Shown here in pieces: positions 47,901 to 56,700 of a stretch of 64,000 nt of DNA. The first letter of the stretch is position 1. Each line of letters opens with the position of its first letter. Below the pieces are notes generated by a model, which saw only the letters and a program-made list of their open reading frames with translations, made no database searches and was not told the DNA's origin. Source of the DNA: Channa striata (lineage: Eukaryota > Chordata > Actinopteri > Anabantiformes > Channidae); NCBI GenBank assembly GCA_033026295.1, contig CM065183.1, forward strand, positions 22,535,855-22,599,854, written 5' to 3'. Position numbers and translations under genes: made by a program.

Positions 47901-50900
47901 CTACAGAGAGACGGGCACGTGTTCCAGCCTCTCAGCCAGATCCGTCCCCGTCCAGCATCTGTCGGTCAGGTCCCGTCCGTCCCTCTCCTCCTTCGTCATC
48001 TGCCCATCTGTCTCCCGTCTTTCTCCTCTTTGTCCTTCCTACTTCCATCTCTCTCTCTTCTCTGGGGCTGCAGCTGCTACTTATGCTCAGTAACTGACGA
48101 TAACCTGACGACACACCGACTCGGTGGAAAACATCTGCCGTAATTAAAGCACTTTTAAGCATTTAAGTGTTAAACGTCCTGCTCGGTCAGACCAACGCTC
48201 CATTATTTTATTCTGTGACATGAGCAAAGCAACATCGGAGATGATGTCAACAACTCGGCAGATGTTACGGACGGTTCCATGCTGTGGACAGTAAGGTGCT
48301 GTGTTCTGACACTGTGATACAGAGGAGTTCTACTTATTGAAACAGGATTCCGAGCTGTTCATTTTTACATATGACATAGACTGTCACTGGTTTTAGTTAT
48401 CGATTATAGACTTGGGTAGAATTGCTGCCGTAGGTGCACAGATGTATTTTAAATCCTTTTTAAAATCCTTTTTAATCCTTTTCAAAGCTGTGCGCTTGTA
48501 AATGCAAATGTCTGATACAGAAAAACAATGTCGACTATCATTAAATTTTTGCATCTTCTGCACATGAACGTAACAAACAGTAGATTTTCTATGTGCAGTC
48601 GGTCTGTCTGAAAGCATGTTACAGGGCTGACACGTGTCAATGAAAATTAATGTGCATGTCTCAGCTCTCACACTTCATTGTTTTCCTTCACGGCTGAAAC
48701 CAAATCAGCAGATTTTCTACTCACAGGCTATTTCTGTCCCACCTGCTCCCTCGCTCCCTCCCCCCGTCTCTCTCCTACGCTACACTCGCCACCCCCACCA
48801 GCTGCCAGCTGGACGGAAGCAGGCAGACAAACAGTTCATAGCAGAAAAATGACGACTGATCCCCGTTCAGTGTGACGACACACGTTGCACGCCGTTACAG
48901 CCGCAACGCCACAATGGTTCCATCAGAGCGCTGGTTAGGAACGCTGCTGTGGTACGGAGACGTCTGTGACGACACACCAAGCAGCACCAAGCGTTTCAGC
49001 TTGTGACGTCTGCCTGGTGTTGCCAGCTCCTCTTGTGCCTCACTTTAGTGAATCAATGCATTGGAAATGAAGTCTATCTGCCACCAAGCAGCAGGTTTGG
49101 GAAACTCGTGACCTGGAAGACCGTGGGTCTTCGGTCAACACGAAGAAGATGAGGTTTTCAACAGCCCCAGTTTATAAGCGAGATGAGAGTCGCATCAATG
49201 TTTTTTGTGAAACTGCCAGTTTTCCTGGAACCAACATGTAAGGAACCTCACAACACAACCCTGTGCTTTACAGCCAAAGCCTGAAGTATATCCACGTATC
49301 TGAGTCCAAGTTTAAAATCACACCATATCAAATCCAAGAGTGTGAAGGGTTCAAGACTGACAGAACGAACAGGACAAAATATGCTAAACTGAGCTCAAGC
49401 TGCATGAGGTTTTCATCCTGACGAGTCCGTACCTTTCCACGGATGAGTCCGACCCGAAGAGGAAAAGCTCAGAGTCCAACTCGTCTCTTTATTGCTCGTC
49501 TATCCGACAAAATCACTGAGCTGACAACATTCCAGAAACACACTCTTCAAGCTGAAGAGCGTCACCTTGATAAACTGCTGAATTCGTACGTTCCACAGCA
49601 GCTCTGAGCGTCTCACAGCACGTTTACAGTGACATCACTGGTCACTACTGATGCTACTTCCTACAGCTGCAATCAGACAGAAACATGCAGAAGAGATCAA
49701 ACGAGATCCTAATTTACATGACGGTTTCAATGAACGACTTTACAGTGTGTTCATCAGTTGAACACTTGAGCGCCAACACTTATGATTTCTAAGCAGCATG
49801 TAGAGATTTTTACAGTAGTTTAGGACACAGAGTCTTATTGTCTGGGAACTGGGAAAGGAAAACAGCAAGTAGAATTCAGGGCGAAAGAACCAGCACAAAT
49901 GTTAAAACCCTTGGAGGCCGAAATATGACAGTATGTGTTATGCTGTGAAATATAATCTGCTGTTTGTAGAGTTAGTCAAATAAAGATCAAACTAAATGGT
50001 CTGCACTTACACCGTGGGATTTTACCTTTACACGGCTTCTCATTCCCACTGAAGTGGCGACGGAAAATGAAGGCCCAGCGTGTTTCAGAGCACCAGGACC
50101 ATCGCAGACATTCTCACATTAACACACTGTAAATCAAGTGCGATAATAATGATTTTTGTATTTGTCTGTGATATTGTAGTGAGTTTTTATCTCATGCGGA
50201 GAGAGGGAGCTCAAAGATGTTAAAGAAGGAGGAGAAGGAGAAGGAGAAGGAGAAGGAGAAGGAGAAGGAGAGGGGGATGAAAGGAAAATGCAGAGGATGC
50301 TGAGCTCTGCAGTGACGCAGAGAGAGGAAAAAAAGTGTGTGTGGATTCAGTCTGTGCCAGTAGCTGCTCTATTTATAGAAGCAGCAGACTGACAGGGAGA
50401 GATGATGGAGAGGAGAGGAGGAGGTGTGCAGAGAGCAGGCAGCAAACTCCTGATTATTGATTATTATCCGTCATGTAACGAGGTGGTGACATCATCACAT
50501 TAACACACACAGCTGAAGGTTTCATGTAACAATAACCAGGTTCCAATCGATGAAAAATGTTCAGATGTGATCAGAGTCTTCATCCACACAGCTCCTACAT
50601 ACATCAGTGTTTGTTGTAACCCCAGTTTTTTAGACTTTTATTAAAAAGGTGACTTTACAGCGCAGAAACTATCATCTGCTCAAAGGAATTCGAGAGTCCT
50701 GGGTGTGGGAGTGGATCATCAAGAGGACGGTGTGCAGCTCTTCCAAAAGCCGTACGCTCCACCGCTAAAGGGGTAAAACGTCTCCGGTTCAGGACATACA
50801 CTCCCCCCGTGTTTTCTTTCTGCTCGTCCACTGCTCGGGGGCCAGTCTGGCCGCCTGAGAGACTTCATCAGTGTCCAGCCTCCCACCACAGGCTGGTCAG

Positions 50901-53900
50901 GAGCTTACATCTGTTTGTGCTGGATCACCTCAACGCGAGCAGGAACCTAAGAAATGACTGAAAGTCAATGTTTCTGAAAGGCGTCCGTAAGTAAAACGTG
51001 GGCTTGAACCAGTCCACAGTAAAGGCACGGACTCCTGGCAGTGTGAGAGACGCCCAGTCACAAGCCATTGTGGTGAAGACGGGTTTTACCTGCAAGCAGA
51101 CAGATCACCACCTCGCCTGCCAGTGTCTCAAACCACCTCTGGTTTATTGTCTCAATTAGGTTCTTTATGGAATGATTTCCATTTCATAAATCGAGCGTGG
51201 TTTTCAATTTGAGAGCACACTTTAATATCTTTTATCTTCAGATTTTGCACGTGTTCCTCTTTGCATTCACCTACTTCTGATCTCTGCGCTCGCTTTCGAA
51301 CTAACCGGAGACAAGCCTGCCAGAATTTCCACCCAATAGGAATAATGCTGACCGATCACTTAACGGAGGGCGGGCAGAGCGAGCAGCGGAGGAAATAAAC
51401 ACCCACAATTCACAGCATCAACCCCGAGTGATGCTGTGAACTTTAACTGTCCCTGGGTTACTGCCGCCATCGGTGTGTGTGTGTGTGTGTGTGTGTGAGA
51501 CAGACAGAGACAGTGACGGGAATGAGAAACAAGGTTGTCAAGTGCTTTTTTCAAAGTACAAGTATAAATACTTAGATGTGAGTGTCAATGGCAGGTAGTG
51601 ATACGAATACCACAGGTTTCTGGTCTCCGACAGTCTGGAAGGAGCAAAGTTTGAACAAGCACAGATCTGGGCTGAGATTGTGGAGTCTGCAGAGGAATAC
51701 GGAGGTAAACTGAGTAACAACGCAAGTTATTTCACTCATTGAGCTTTGACAGTCAGAGTGACACCACAAAGCCGGTTTACGCGGTTTACATTCCCGTCAC
51801 AAAGGAACCAACGGATGTGCTGAATGTCAAGAGCAACAGGTTATGACACCACAGATGTAACTGAAACGGGTCTAATTTATTGTGATACAACACGATCTTA
51901 TTTGGCTTCATTTTGTTGCAGATTTACATGGAACCTTCAAACTTTTGCCAAAATCAGACCTGCTGAAGCATGTAGATCCCAACTTATCATGAAATTGAGA
52001 CATGTTCTGCACGCCTGTCAGTAATTTTCTGTCACAGCTTGCCCAGCAGCCTTTCATTCATGACACAGCGTTTAATCAGACCTCAAACACCTTTACTAAG
52101 TCCGATCTTTGTGGGCACACACGCCCGGGACCAAAGCTGCAGCTGTTGCTGATGCTCTTCAGCACACTGTGCATCACAGCTACAACGTTAGAACACTTTC
52201 TGTAACCGGTTCTGCTTTTTAGTTAGATTTCTGAACTGGGAGGTCAACATCTACATTTAGTCATCAGGCAGATGCTTTTGTTCAAAGTGACTTAATAATC
52301 AGAATCAGAAAACTGTTTATTGCCTGGGATATTTAAGTACACTTAACAGAACTAGGAATTAGTCTTGGTGTCAGGTGGAAACACAAAATCTCATGAGGTC
52401 CTGGTCTTAATGGACCGGAGCCTCTTGCCAGAGGGGAGGGGCAGAAAGAGTTTATGTCTGGGATTAGAAGGGTCGGCTGCTTGTCTCCAGGTTCTAGAGA
52501 CGTACAGATCCTGAAGAGATGGGAGGTTGCAGCCGATCACCTCCTCAGCAGAGTGGATGATGCGCTGCAGCTTGGCTGCAGTGAACCAGACTGTGATGGC
52601 GGATGTTAGAATGGGTTCACTGATGCCAGCGGAAAAGTTCACCAGCATCTTTTCAGGGAGGTGGAACTTCTTTAGGTTGAGTCAGCCTCTGCTGAGCCTT
52701 CTTGGAGAGGGAGCTGACGTTCTGCTCCCACCTGAGCTCCTGGGTGATGGTGATGCCCGGGAGATGATGAGGGGGGTGGGGGGCTGGGTCTTTTTCTGAA
52801 ATCCACCGTCGTCTCCACTGTCCTGAGAGCTTTGAGCTTCAGGTTGTTTGTGCTGCACCATGGACACAAACGGTCCATCTCACTCCTGCAGCCCGACTCA
52901 GAGATCAGAGATGAGGCCAAGGAGGGGGGTGTCATCTGCAAACTTCAGGAGTTTGACATACTGATGTCCAGATGACACATGAATAACCGAGGAGAGAGGA
53001 CGCCGTCTCAGGGACGGCGCTCTGCGTTCAGTTGCAGTTTCTCCTCTCCAGCTTTGTTATAAATAGTGTCACGTTGTTCAACAGGTTTTTTCTTAATTGG
53101 CTCGTGTTTTTGTCTTGTCTCTGGCCTCCCAAGTTTCAGGGAGCTCAAAATGAGCGTCTCCGTTTTCCTCCTCAAACCTCAACAGTTTTCTGCTTTTTAA
53201 TAGTTTAAAATAATATTTTAATAAAGATTAATGACAGCAAATGACAAAAAGGTTTTTCCACAGCATGTTGCTCTCTTCATACACCCACTGTATCTTTCTA
53301 GCACTTGCTGACTTCTTTTCATCTGTCTTTCCTCTTCATCACTCAGGCAGCAGCAGCTCTTCAGGTCCTCCAGGGTTTCTTCTTCTTCTCTTTCTCTGTG
53401 TGATTGCTCGCATTTATAAAATACAAAGGCTTTGAAGCAGCTCGGCTCAGCGGGAGCCGCCAGGGACGACCGGAGTGTTTATTTCTGTGCTCCGCAGAGT
53501 CAACAGGGACCAAGTCTGTGATCAAATGTAAACTTCACGCTTGTTCGCCGATTTATTCAATATTCATTTATCCATTATTGTTCCTTTGTCATTCGTTCAT
53601 CCTCTGATCAGATGCCACTGTAATGTCTCTGTGGCCATTTCATTCATTCTGTTTCTGCTTTCAAACTGTGAGAAGGATGATGGCACTGCTGCTGTTTCTT
53701 CTGACAGTCAAGGCCAGTATAACCAGTGTGGCCAGTCCCAGCAAACAATAATTAAAAATACTACAATTATAAAAGTACTTTATATAAACACACACACACT
53801 GCTGTGGTGGTGTGAATATAAACTAGTTGAAGTCTATAAATACAAACCAGTATAACCACTCTACACCAGTCAAAGTTCAATTCATATGAATATGCAATTT

Positions 53901-54096
53901 AGCAGTACAGCTCTGTCAACTTTGTACTCCCAGTGTAGCCAGTGTTCCCAGTGTACCTGTGGTCGGGGGTGTCCTGTGAACAGACACTGCAGCTCCAGAG
54001 TGGCCCCCTCCCTGATGGTGAACACACTCTCAGTGTGACGCTCCTCCTCCACGTTACAGGCCTGACCTGCGTGTACGATCTGCGCTGAAGGCGGCG
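18447..54096 (-). CDS. mdga2: mdga2: MAM domain-containing GPI anchor protein 2 (Ig1 to MAM)
   Basis: Fifteen minus-strand exons were placed (each listed separately), totalling 2721 nt or 907 codons with every splice phase consistent. The domain order is six Ig domains, one fibronectin-III-like domain and one MAM domain, which is the MDGA architecture. Family choice rests on segments that match MDGA2 rather than MDGA1 as recalled: HAGQACNVEEER, QGGRYYCKAEN, GETKILKLKNLRPQDYA, WITPDPYH, DVSPGTTNLDIIDLKFTDFG, QYNGFNVKPREAL, GAGRCTFLVTGKAYAPEFYY, PNTGPSSDHTGSK and GIEGDIAIDD. MDGA proteins sit on the neuronal surface and bind neuroligins in cis, limiting neurexin-neuroligin synapse formation (established for the family). 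Whether this is the a or b teleost paralogue cannot be told. The signal-peptide exon was not found up to 64000, and the GPI exon is only a candidate near 10.75-10.9 kb. The gene converges with the SDR array. Confidence 0.96.
18965..19095 (-). CDS. mdga2: mdga2 exon: MAM domain, third part
   Basis: Reads ALNVFLRHKGQTVTDTPVWS and ends NIHPTSAFQ. Acceptor TGCAG, donor GTACAA. Phase 1 in, phase 0 out. Confidence 0.93.
19196..19360 (-). CDS. mdga2: mdga2 exon: MAM domain, second part
   Basis: Reads GFYMYIETSRPRQEGDKARL and ends AFYYHMYGKHIG. It carries the third conserved MAM cysteine (TYCLAF). Phase 1 at both ends; acceptor CCCAG, donor GTGAGC. Confidence 0.95.
22352..22376 (+). repeat. (TG)n tract abutting an mdga2 donor
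   Basis: In the mdga2 sense this reads as CA repeats, starting within two bases of the GT donor of the exon at 22379-22534. Confidence 0.95.
22379..22534 (-). CDS. mdga2: mdga2 exon: start of MAM domain
   Basis: Reads EFQCGFEDEALCLFSQDKTD through WTRHSAATRDTKYTPNTGP to GSKK. It supplies the first two MAM cysteines. Acceptor TTTTCAG; the donor GTACACACAC merges into the adjacent microsatellite. Confidence 0.95.
22535..22778 (-). other. Short mdga2 intron
   Basis: A 244-bp intron between the 21-nt linker exon and the first MAM exon. Nothing else is visible. Confidence 0.75.
22779..22799 (-). CDS. mdga2: mdga2 21-nt microexon (FnIII-MAM linker)
   Basis: Between acceptor TTTTCACAG and donor GTAAGT. 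It encodes PVNPHL plus split codons at both ends, joining FnIII to MAM as ...YSPPVNPHLREF... This matches the NPHLREF junction of MDGA2 as recalled. Phase 1 at both ends, so skipping keeps the frame. Confidence 0.87.
22800..23962 (-). other. mdga2 intron
   Basis: About 1.2 kb. It contains a short TG run at 23338-23348 and a C-run at 23486-23494. No gene was recognised. Confidence 0.6.
23963..24140 (-). CDS. mdga2: mdga2 exon: fibronectin-III-like domain, second half
   Basis: Reads VGQSRWWEQEIPIEGNIRVG, then LLTYNLTELIKPESY and FGEGDATERIITYS. It includes an N-glycosylation sequon (NLT). Acceptor TTTTAG, donor GTACGT. Confidence 0.95.
24141..26677 (-). other. mdga2 intron
   Basis: About 2.5 kb. 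One X-box-like palindrome lies at 24481-24494. There is no other recognisable element or exon. Confidence 0.6.
24481..24494. promoter_or_regulatory. X-box-like palindrome (RFX-type)
   Basis: GTTTCCATGGCAAC differs by one base from the palindromic RFX X-box consensus GTTGCCATGGCAAC. It is intronic in mdga2. One motif of this length can occur by chance. Confidence 0.35.
26678..26826 (-). CDS. mdga2: mdga2 exon: fibronectin-III-like domain, first half
   Basis: Reads GKAYAPEFYYDTYGALWQNR, then KLQWTQMEPIAVDRI and LAYRLSFKQ. These are hallmarks of the MDGA region after Ig6. Acceptor TTCTCAG, donor GTCAGT. Phase 1 in, phase 0 out. Confidence 0.95.
27408..27434 (+). repeat. (CA)n microsatellite
   Basis: A pure CA run in an mdga2 intron, distant from exons. 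Confidence 0.95.
29341..29563 (+). repeat. Common teleost dispersed repeat
   Basis: Starts near TTATCCAAAGCGACTT, contains GGTTCAGTGTCTTGTCCAAG and GGGGATCGAACCACGG. These are the recurring phrases of a widespread non-autonomous fish repeat. Worse copies occur at 15537-15610, 40545-40620 and 52243-52290. Confidence 0.65.
30667..30939 (-). CDS. mdga2: mdga2 exon: Ig domain 6
   Basis: One complete Ig domain: FPPVVEPVYTEVRQALGR, FALTCHLVRAHP, YEWKLGSRLL, YGEYTCDITNEAGAGRC. The Ig cysteines lie in LTC and YTC. It is 273 nt, phase 1 at both ends; acceptor TACCAG, donor GTTAGT. Confidence 0.95.
33680..33805 (+). mobile_element. tRNA-derived SINE-like copy A
   Basis: A tRNA-like head (GGGTAGAGCAGCTGG, then box-B-like GTGGGATCAAATCCC) is followed by the tail CACTGTAACATGTATGTGCT and CAATGACAAATAAAG. 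The same head and tail organisation recurs at 55245-55450. Confidence 0.6.
34915..34961 (+). repeat. (TG)n microsatellite
   Basis: A TG run of about 46 bp in an mdga2 intron, not next to an exon. Confidence 0.95.
34995..35230 (+). mobile_element. tRNA-like SINE fragment, second family
   Basis: A box-B-like GTGGATTCGATCTG follows a possible A box, and the later phrase CCCCGGGGCAGAGGCGTTGA resembles the 'cctgagcaaggca' segment of fish SINE bodies. The boundaries are uncertain. Confidence 0.4.
35809..36114 (-). CDS. mdga2: mdga2 exon: Ig domain 5
   Basis: Reads VPPELTIPRGRSHLIAQEGD, LQCLVSGKPKPIILWSR, YDGILRISNVTREMSG, YRCQTSQYNGFNVKP. The cysteine pair is in LQC and YRC; sequon NVT. It is 306 nt, phase 1 at both ends. 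After WSR there is VEESAAAVAL before MPDG, about four residues longer than the human segment as I recall it. Confidence 0.95.
36115..37831 (-). other. mdga2 intron
   Basis: About 1.7 kb. It contains an octanucleotide minisatellite (37417-37460) and three TTAGGG units (37749-37765), and is otherwise featureless. Confidence 0.6.
37417..37460 (+). repeat. GGAGACAC octanucleotide tandem repeat
   Basis: About five and a half perfect units of GGAGACAC. Confidence 0.93.
37832..38161 (-). CDS. mdga2: mdga2 exon: Ig domain 4
   Basis: Reads LRKGRFWITPDPYHNDDNIQ, then ISCQVEATPPEELQFGWLKN, DVSPGTTNLDIIDLKFTDFG, YTCVASLRNGGIPEIS. The cysteine pair is in ISC and YTC; sequon NIS near the end. It is 330 nt, phase 1 at both ends; acceptor CTGCAG, donor GTGAGG. 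Confidence 0.95.
39231..39320 (+). repeat. TCYGTGGATC decanucleotide tandem repeat
   Basis: Nine 10-bp units in exact register, alternating mostly between TCTGTGGATC and TCCGTGGATC, with variants GCCGTGGATC and CCTGTGGGGG at the edges. Confidence 0.95.
39883..39914 (+). repeat. (TG)n microsatellite
   Basis: A pure TG run of about 32 bp. Confidence 0.95.
40545..40620 (+). repeat. Fragment of common teleost dispersed repeat
   Basis: CTTTCAGTGTCTTGCCCCAGG followed by ATATGAACCGG matches the family at 29341-29563. Confidence 0.5.
41459..41731 (-). CDS. mdga2: mdga2 exon: Ig domain 3
   Basis: Reads PPSIKLLLEDPLVVNPGETI, LVCVASGGDPPPTLMWAR, GGTLTVPAVTVEDGGTYTC, SNNVGNPAKKSTNILVR. The cysteine pair is in LVC and YTC. 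It is 273 nt, phase 1 at both ends; acceptor CCTCAG, donor GTACGG. The next intron upstream is only 205 bp. Confidence 0.95.
41899..41933 (+). repeat. (TG)n tract abutting an mdga2 donor
   Basis: In the mdga2 sense this is CA, beginning at the fourth base of the intron (GTAACACACA) after the exon at 41937-42069. Confidence 0.95.
41937..42069 (-). CDS. mdga2: mdga2 exon: Ig domain 2, second half
   Basis: Reads GETKILKLKNLRPQDYADYT, then CIASVRNVCGIDDKSTRF and ALSNKT. It includes the second Ig2 cysteine, an extra cysteine (NVC) and the sequon NKT. Phase 0 in, phase 1 out; acceptor TTTCAG, donor GTAACA. Confidence 0.95.
43826..43858 (+). repeat. (ATTC)n tetranucleotide repeat
   Basis: About eight units of CATT with one CACT variant. 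Confidence 0.9.
44212..44280 (+). repeat. (TG)n tract abutting an mdga2 donor
   Basis: A 69-bp imperfect TG tract with CG interruptions. In the mdga2 sense it is CA and starts about seven bases into the intron (GTGAGGACACAC). Confidence 0.95.
44287..44483 (-). CDS. mdga2: mdga2 exon: Ig domain 2, first half
   Basis: Reads YLDDPVISVHQSVVETKEQF, FERTVFLRCVADSNPPV, WRRGRELLTQGSDSGVEIYE, PFFTP. It carries the first Ig2 cysteine (LRC). Phase 1 in, phase 0 out; acceptor CCCCAG, donor GTGAGG. Confidence 0.95.
44484..46388 (-). other. mdga2 intron
   Basis: About 1.9 kb with no recognisable repeat or gene. Confidence 0.55.
46389..46557 (-). CDS. mdga2: mdga2 exon: Ig domain 1, second half
   Basis: Reads IRWTKAGASDRLNDSFLHNE, TLRIENISRHQGGRYYCKAE, NRHGVPAIRSIRVEVY. 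It includes the second Ig1 cysteine (YYC) and sequons NET and NIS. Phase 0 in, phase 1 out; acceptor TTGTTCAG, donor GTAAGA. Confidence 0.95.
50229..50268 (+). repeat. (GGAGAA)n purine hexamer array
   Basis: About seven units of GAGAAG in an all-purine stretch that extends a little on both sides. Confidence 0.9.
51474..51496 (+). repeat. (TG)n microsatellite
   Basis: A short pure TG run, not near an exon. Confidence 0.93.
52291..52985 (-). mobile_element. LINE 3' fragment (Jockey-superfamily, Rex1/CR1/L2-like)
   Basis: Minus-strand frames read ITVWFTAAKLQRIIHSAEEV, then NLPSLQDLYVSRTWRQA, DPSNPRHKLFLPLPSGKRLR. This is the C-terminal end of fish LINE ORF2 proteins. The 3' end lies at low coordinates, near AATCAGAATCAGAAAACTGT (52299-52318). 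The frame is shifted in several places. A related fragment with the same 3' phrase (AGTCTTGGTGTCAGGTG) is at 59918-61360. Confidence 0.8.
53957..54096 (-). CDS. mdga2: mdga2 exon: Ig domain 1, first half
   Basis: Reads PPSAQIVHAGQACNVEEERH, TESVFTIREGATLELQCLF, TGHPRPQ. It contains the early MDGA cysteine (QAC) and the first Ig1 cysteine (LQC). Phase 1 in, phase 0 out. The acceptor is TGGTTCACAG, preceded by a long TG tract instead of a pyrimidine tract. The upstream signal-peptide exon was not found. Confidence 0.93.
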
Positions 54097-54103
54097 CTGT
54101 GAA

Positions 54104-54211
<108 letters not shown>

Positions 54212-55244
54212 AACAGAGCATTAGTTCTACACCTCCACTGGTTTCCATTTAAACACTGCAGCAGAGAAGATTATTTTGTCCAGCCCGCTGTGTTCAGCTG
54301 AATGACGGGCAGGTGGAGACAGGTGGAGCAGCAGCACACGGACACTTACATCGAATCAGCATGAACAACAACACACGACGCTCAACCACCCCGGTTTGAA
54401 TTTCATGGACTGTCTTTGTTGGTTGGGAGAGTTCTTTCTTCTTCGATCTCCATCGTGGAATTCGGACAAATGAGAAAATTAAAGCGCCTATTTTCCGCGT
54501 GACTACGTTAATATAACAAATATTTCCATTGTCTTTGAAGCTCTAACGTCAGAACAAACCACTGTCACCTTCCCCAGTGTCGACTGTGACCAGAGTTCAG
54601 AGGAGCAGCTGTTTTCTCTCTCCTCAGATCAATCATCAAGTGTCCTGCACATCATCAACCAAACAGGTGAGAAACATATTAGTCATACTCCTCTTATTGG
54701 GGCCATAATAAAATCACGTGTTCATTAGAAAGCTTTGGACTGACTTTACTCTTACACTTTTGCTTATTGCTGCTTTGTTTTGGCTGCAAACTTGCATTTG
54801 TTCAGCCCGAGTGTCATTTTTTCAGACTTTTTGCACCAACTAAACCTATTTCTGTAACTTGTACTTTAACATGTGCCGACACCTCCTCTCCACATTTTAA
54901 CGCTTTAATGTTGAAACTTTGCTTCCTCTCATGGTCTTACAATCTCAGTCTTTGTACGAAACAAACTTTCAACCTGCAGCGGCAGCAGCGGCTCTGATCC
55001 TCCCACTCACAGCCACCTCGACACACGAGTGATTTCTGACAGATCAACAGCATTTTTATCCGCAGCACAGAGGAAACTACGAGCTGGAAACCTGCATCTG
55101 AATGCATCGTTAGCTGCAGGATGCTCAGGAACTGTGGCTATGAAAACCTCCCGATGAGGGGGCGGGTGTGGCATTTGGGTCCTGTTTGGTCCTGACAGTT
55201 GAAGATGACGGGGAATAAAAACAGGAGATGTGAGTTTGTCCTAT

Positions 55245-55450
55245 GGGATGATGTGAAACCACGCAGATCCACGTGCCCGATGGTAATGTGAACGGTGCGG
55301 GATCCAATCCCAGACTACCCATAAATAAAAAATCCCAAATTCCAAATTCCAGCCTACCCACCAGGTGTGTCCCTGAGCGAGACACCCGGCGCCCGGGCCA
55401 GACGACAAATTTCATTGTAACATATATGTGCTCAGTGACGAATTAAGAAA
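55245..55450 (+). mobile_element. tRNA-derived SINE-like copy B
   Basis: A box-B-like GTGCGGGATCCAATCCC is followed by CCCTGAGCGAGACACC and the tail CATTGTAACATATATGTGCT, CAGTGACGAATTAAG. This tail is homologous to that of the copy at 33680-33805. Confidence 0.6.
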
Positions 55451-56647
55451 AAGCCTCGGGTCAGATCTGAGGCTGAACTCTGGTGAAGGAGTAATTCATA
55501 TTGAATGGATGGTGTTGGGTGGAGCAGACTGCTGCAGGCCTGCTCGTGTGGTTTCATAAGTTTCCTCCCACATCTTTATCACAGCTCCAAAATGTGGGTA
55601 GGGATCTATTAAGCTCCTCACATCCTCTGGTTCTCCTTTTGCATAGAACCAAAACCTTGATGCATCACCTGGGCCACTTTCTCAGATCACACACACAATC
55701 TGAGGATGTAGGTACTGCTCCTCAGATTAATCAGAGGAAGCGACAGGAAGGAACAGGTGGGAAAAAGAAAGGAGGCATGTGATGAAAAATGACTGTAGGA
55801 AGGAAGCTGAAACAGGTGTTCAGAGAGGAGGAGGAGGCTGACGACGGCGAGGAGGTTTGTCCTACTTTTTCTATTTTTAGAGTTTATTTCTCGCTGACTC
55901 TGCTCCTGGTTCTGCTGATGTCACCCAACACACACACCCACTAACACCTTTCTATAGTTTCAAGGACACTGACTTAGTCGCCTCTTCAGTCACTAACGAC
56001 ATGAAAGACAGCAGCACACACACACACACACACACTGGAGATCACTCTGCAGGATTAATCTCGGAATCGATCAAATTCATATATAATGACACAAATTTCA
56101 TGCTCTTTTGGAAAAGTGGAATTATTTTAAACCAATGATTAAAAGTTTTTGGGATTTTAGTTGGACTGAGTAAAAGTGAAGGACAGGAAGTAGCCAGATG
56201 AACTGGTTTCGCTTTGTTTAATTTTGTAATTTTGTTAATTTTTGGCTGCATTTGCACACAATGAATCCTCCTGAGATGTTTGTCTGTTTATATAAAAAAT
56301 TGATTTCATTCATTATGAAACTAAACATTGTCACCGTCCTCATCCCGTTCTGTCTCAGGTATTTACCATTTTCGCTGTAAAATCAGGTATTAGTCTAATC
56401 CCTAAATTCTCTGCAGCGACTCCAACAACCGATGCATCCACACCCCTGATCCCTGCAACACAAAGTGAAGCAGAACAAAAACCACACAACCACTCGTACA
56501 CGCAGGAATTACACCCACCCACAGTGTCTATACAATCACCACTAAGCCAGGAATTAGTCAAACCCAATTCTCAGGGACAAACAGCTTCAGGTACAAGAGC
56601 AGGAGGGGCAGGGAACCTTGTGTCGCATTTGAATGCAAAATGCAGGT

Positions 56648-56650
56648 CAG

Positions 56651-56698
<48 letters not shown>
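56648..56698 (+). repeat. (CA)n microsatellite
   Basis: A pure CA run of about 50 bp; a shorter one is at 56017-56035. Confidence 0.95.

Positions 56699-56700
<2 letters not shown>

Larger units (their letters stand above)
46558..53956 (-). other. Large mdga2 intron splitting Ig domain 1
   Basis: About 7.4 kb. It holds a pyrimidine-rich stretch (47960-48060), a GGAGAA purine array (50229-50268), a TG run (51474-51496), a dispersed-repeat scrap (52243-52290) and a LINE 3' fragment (52291-52985). No further exon was recognised. Confidence 0.6.
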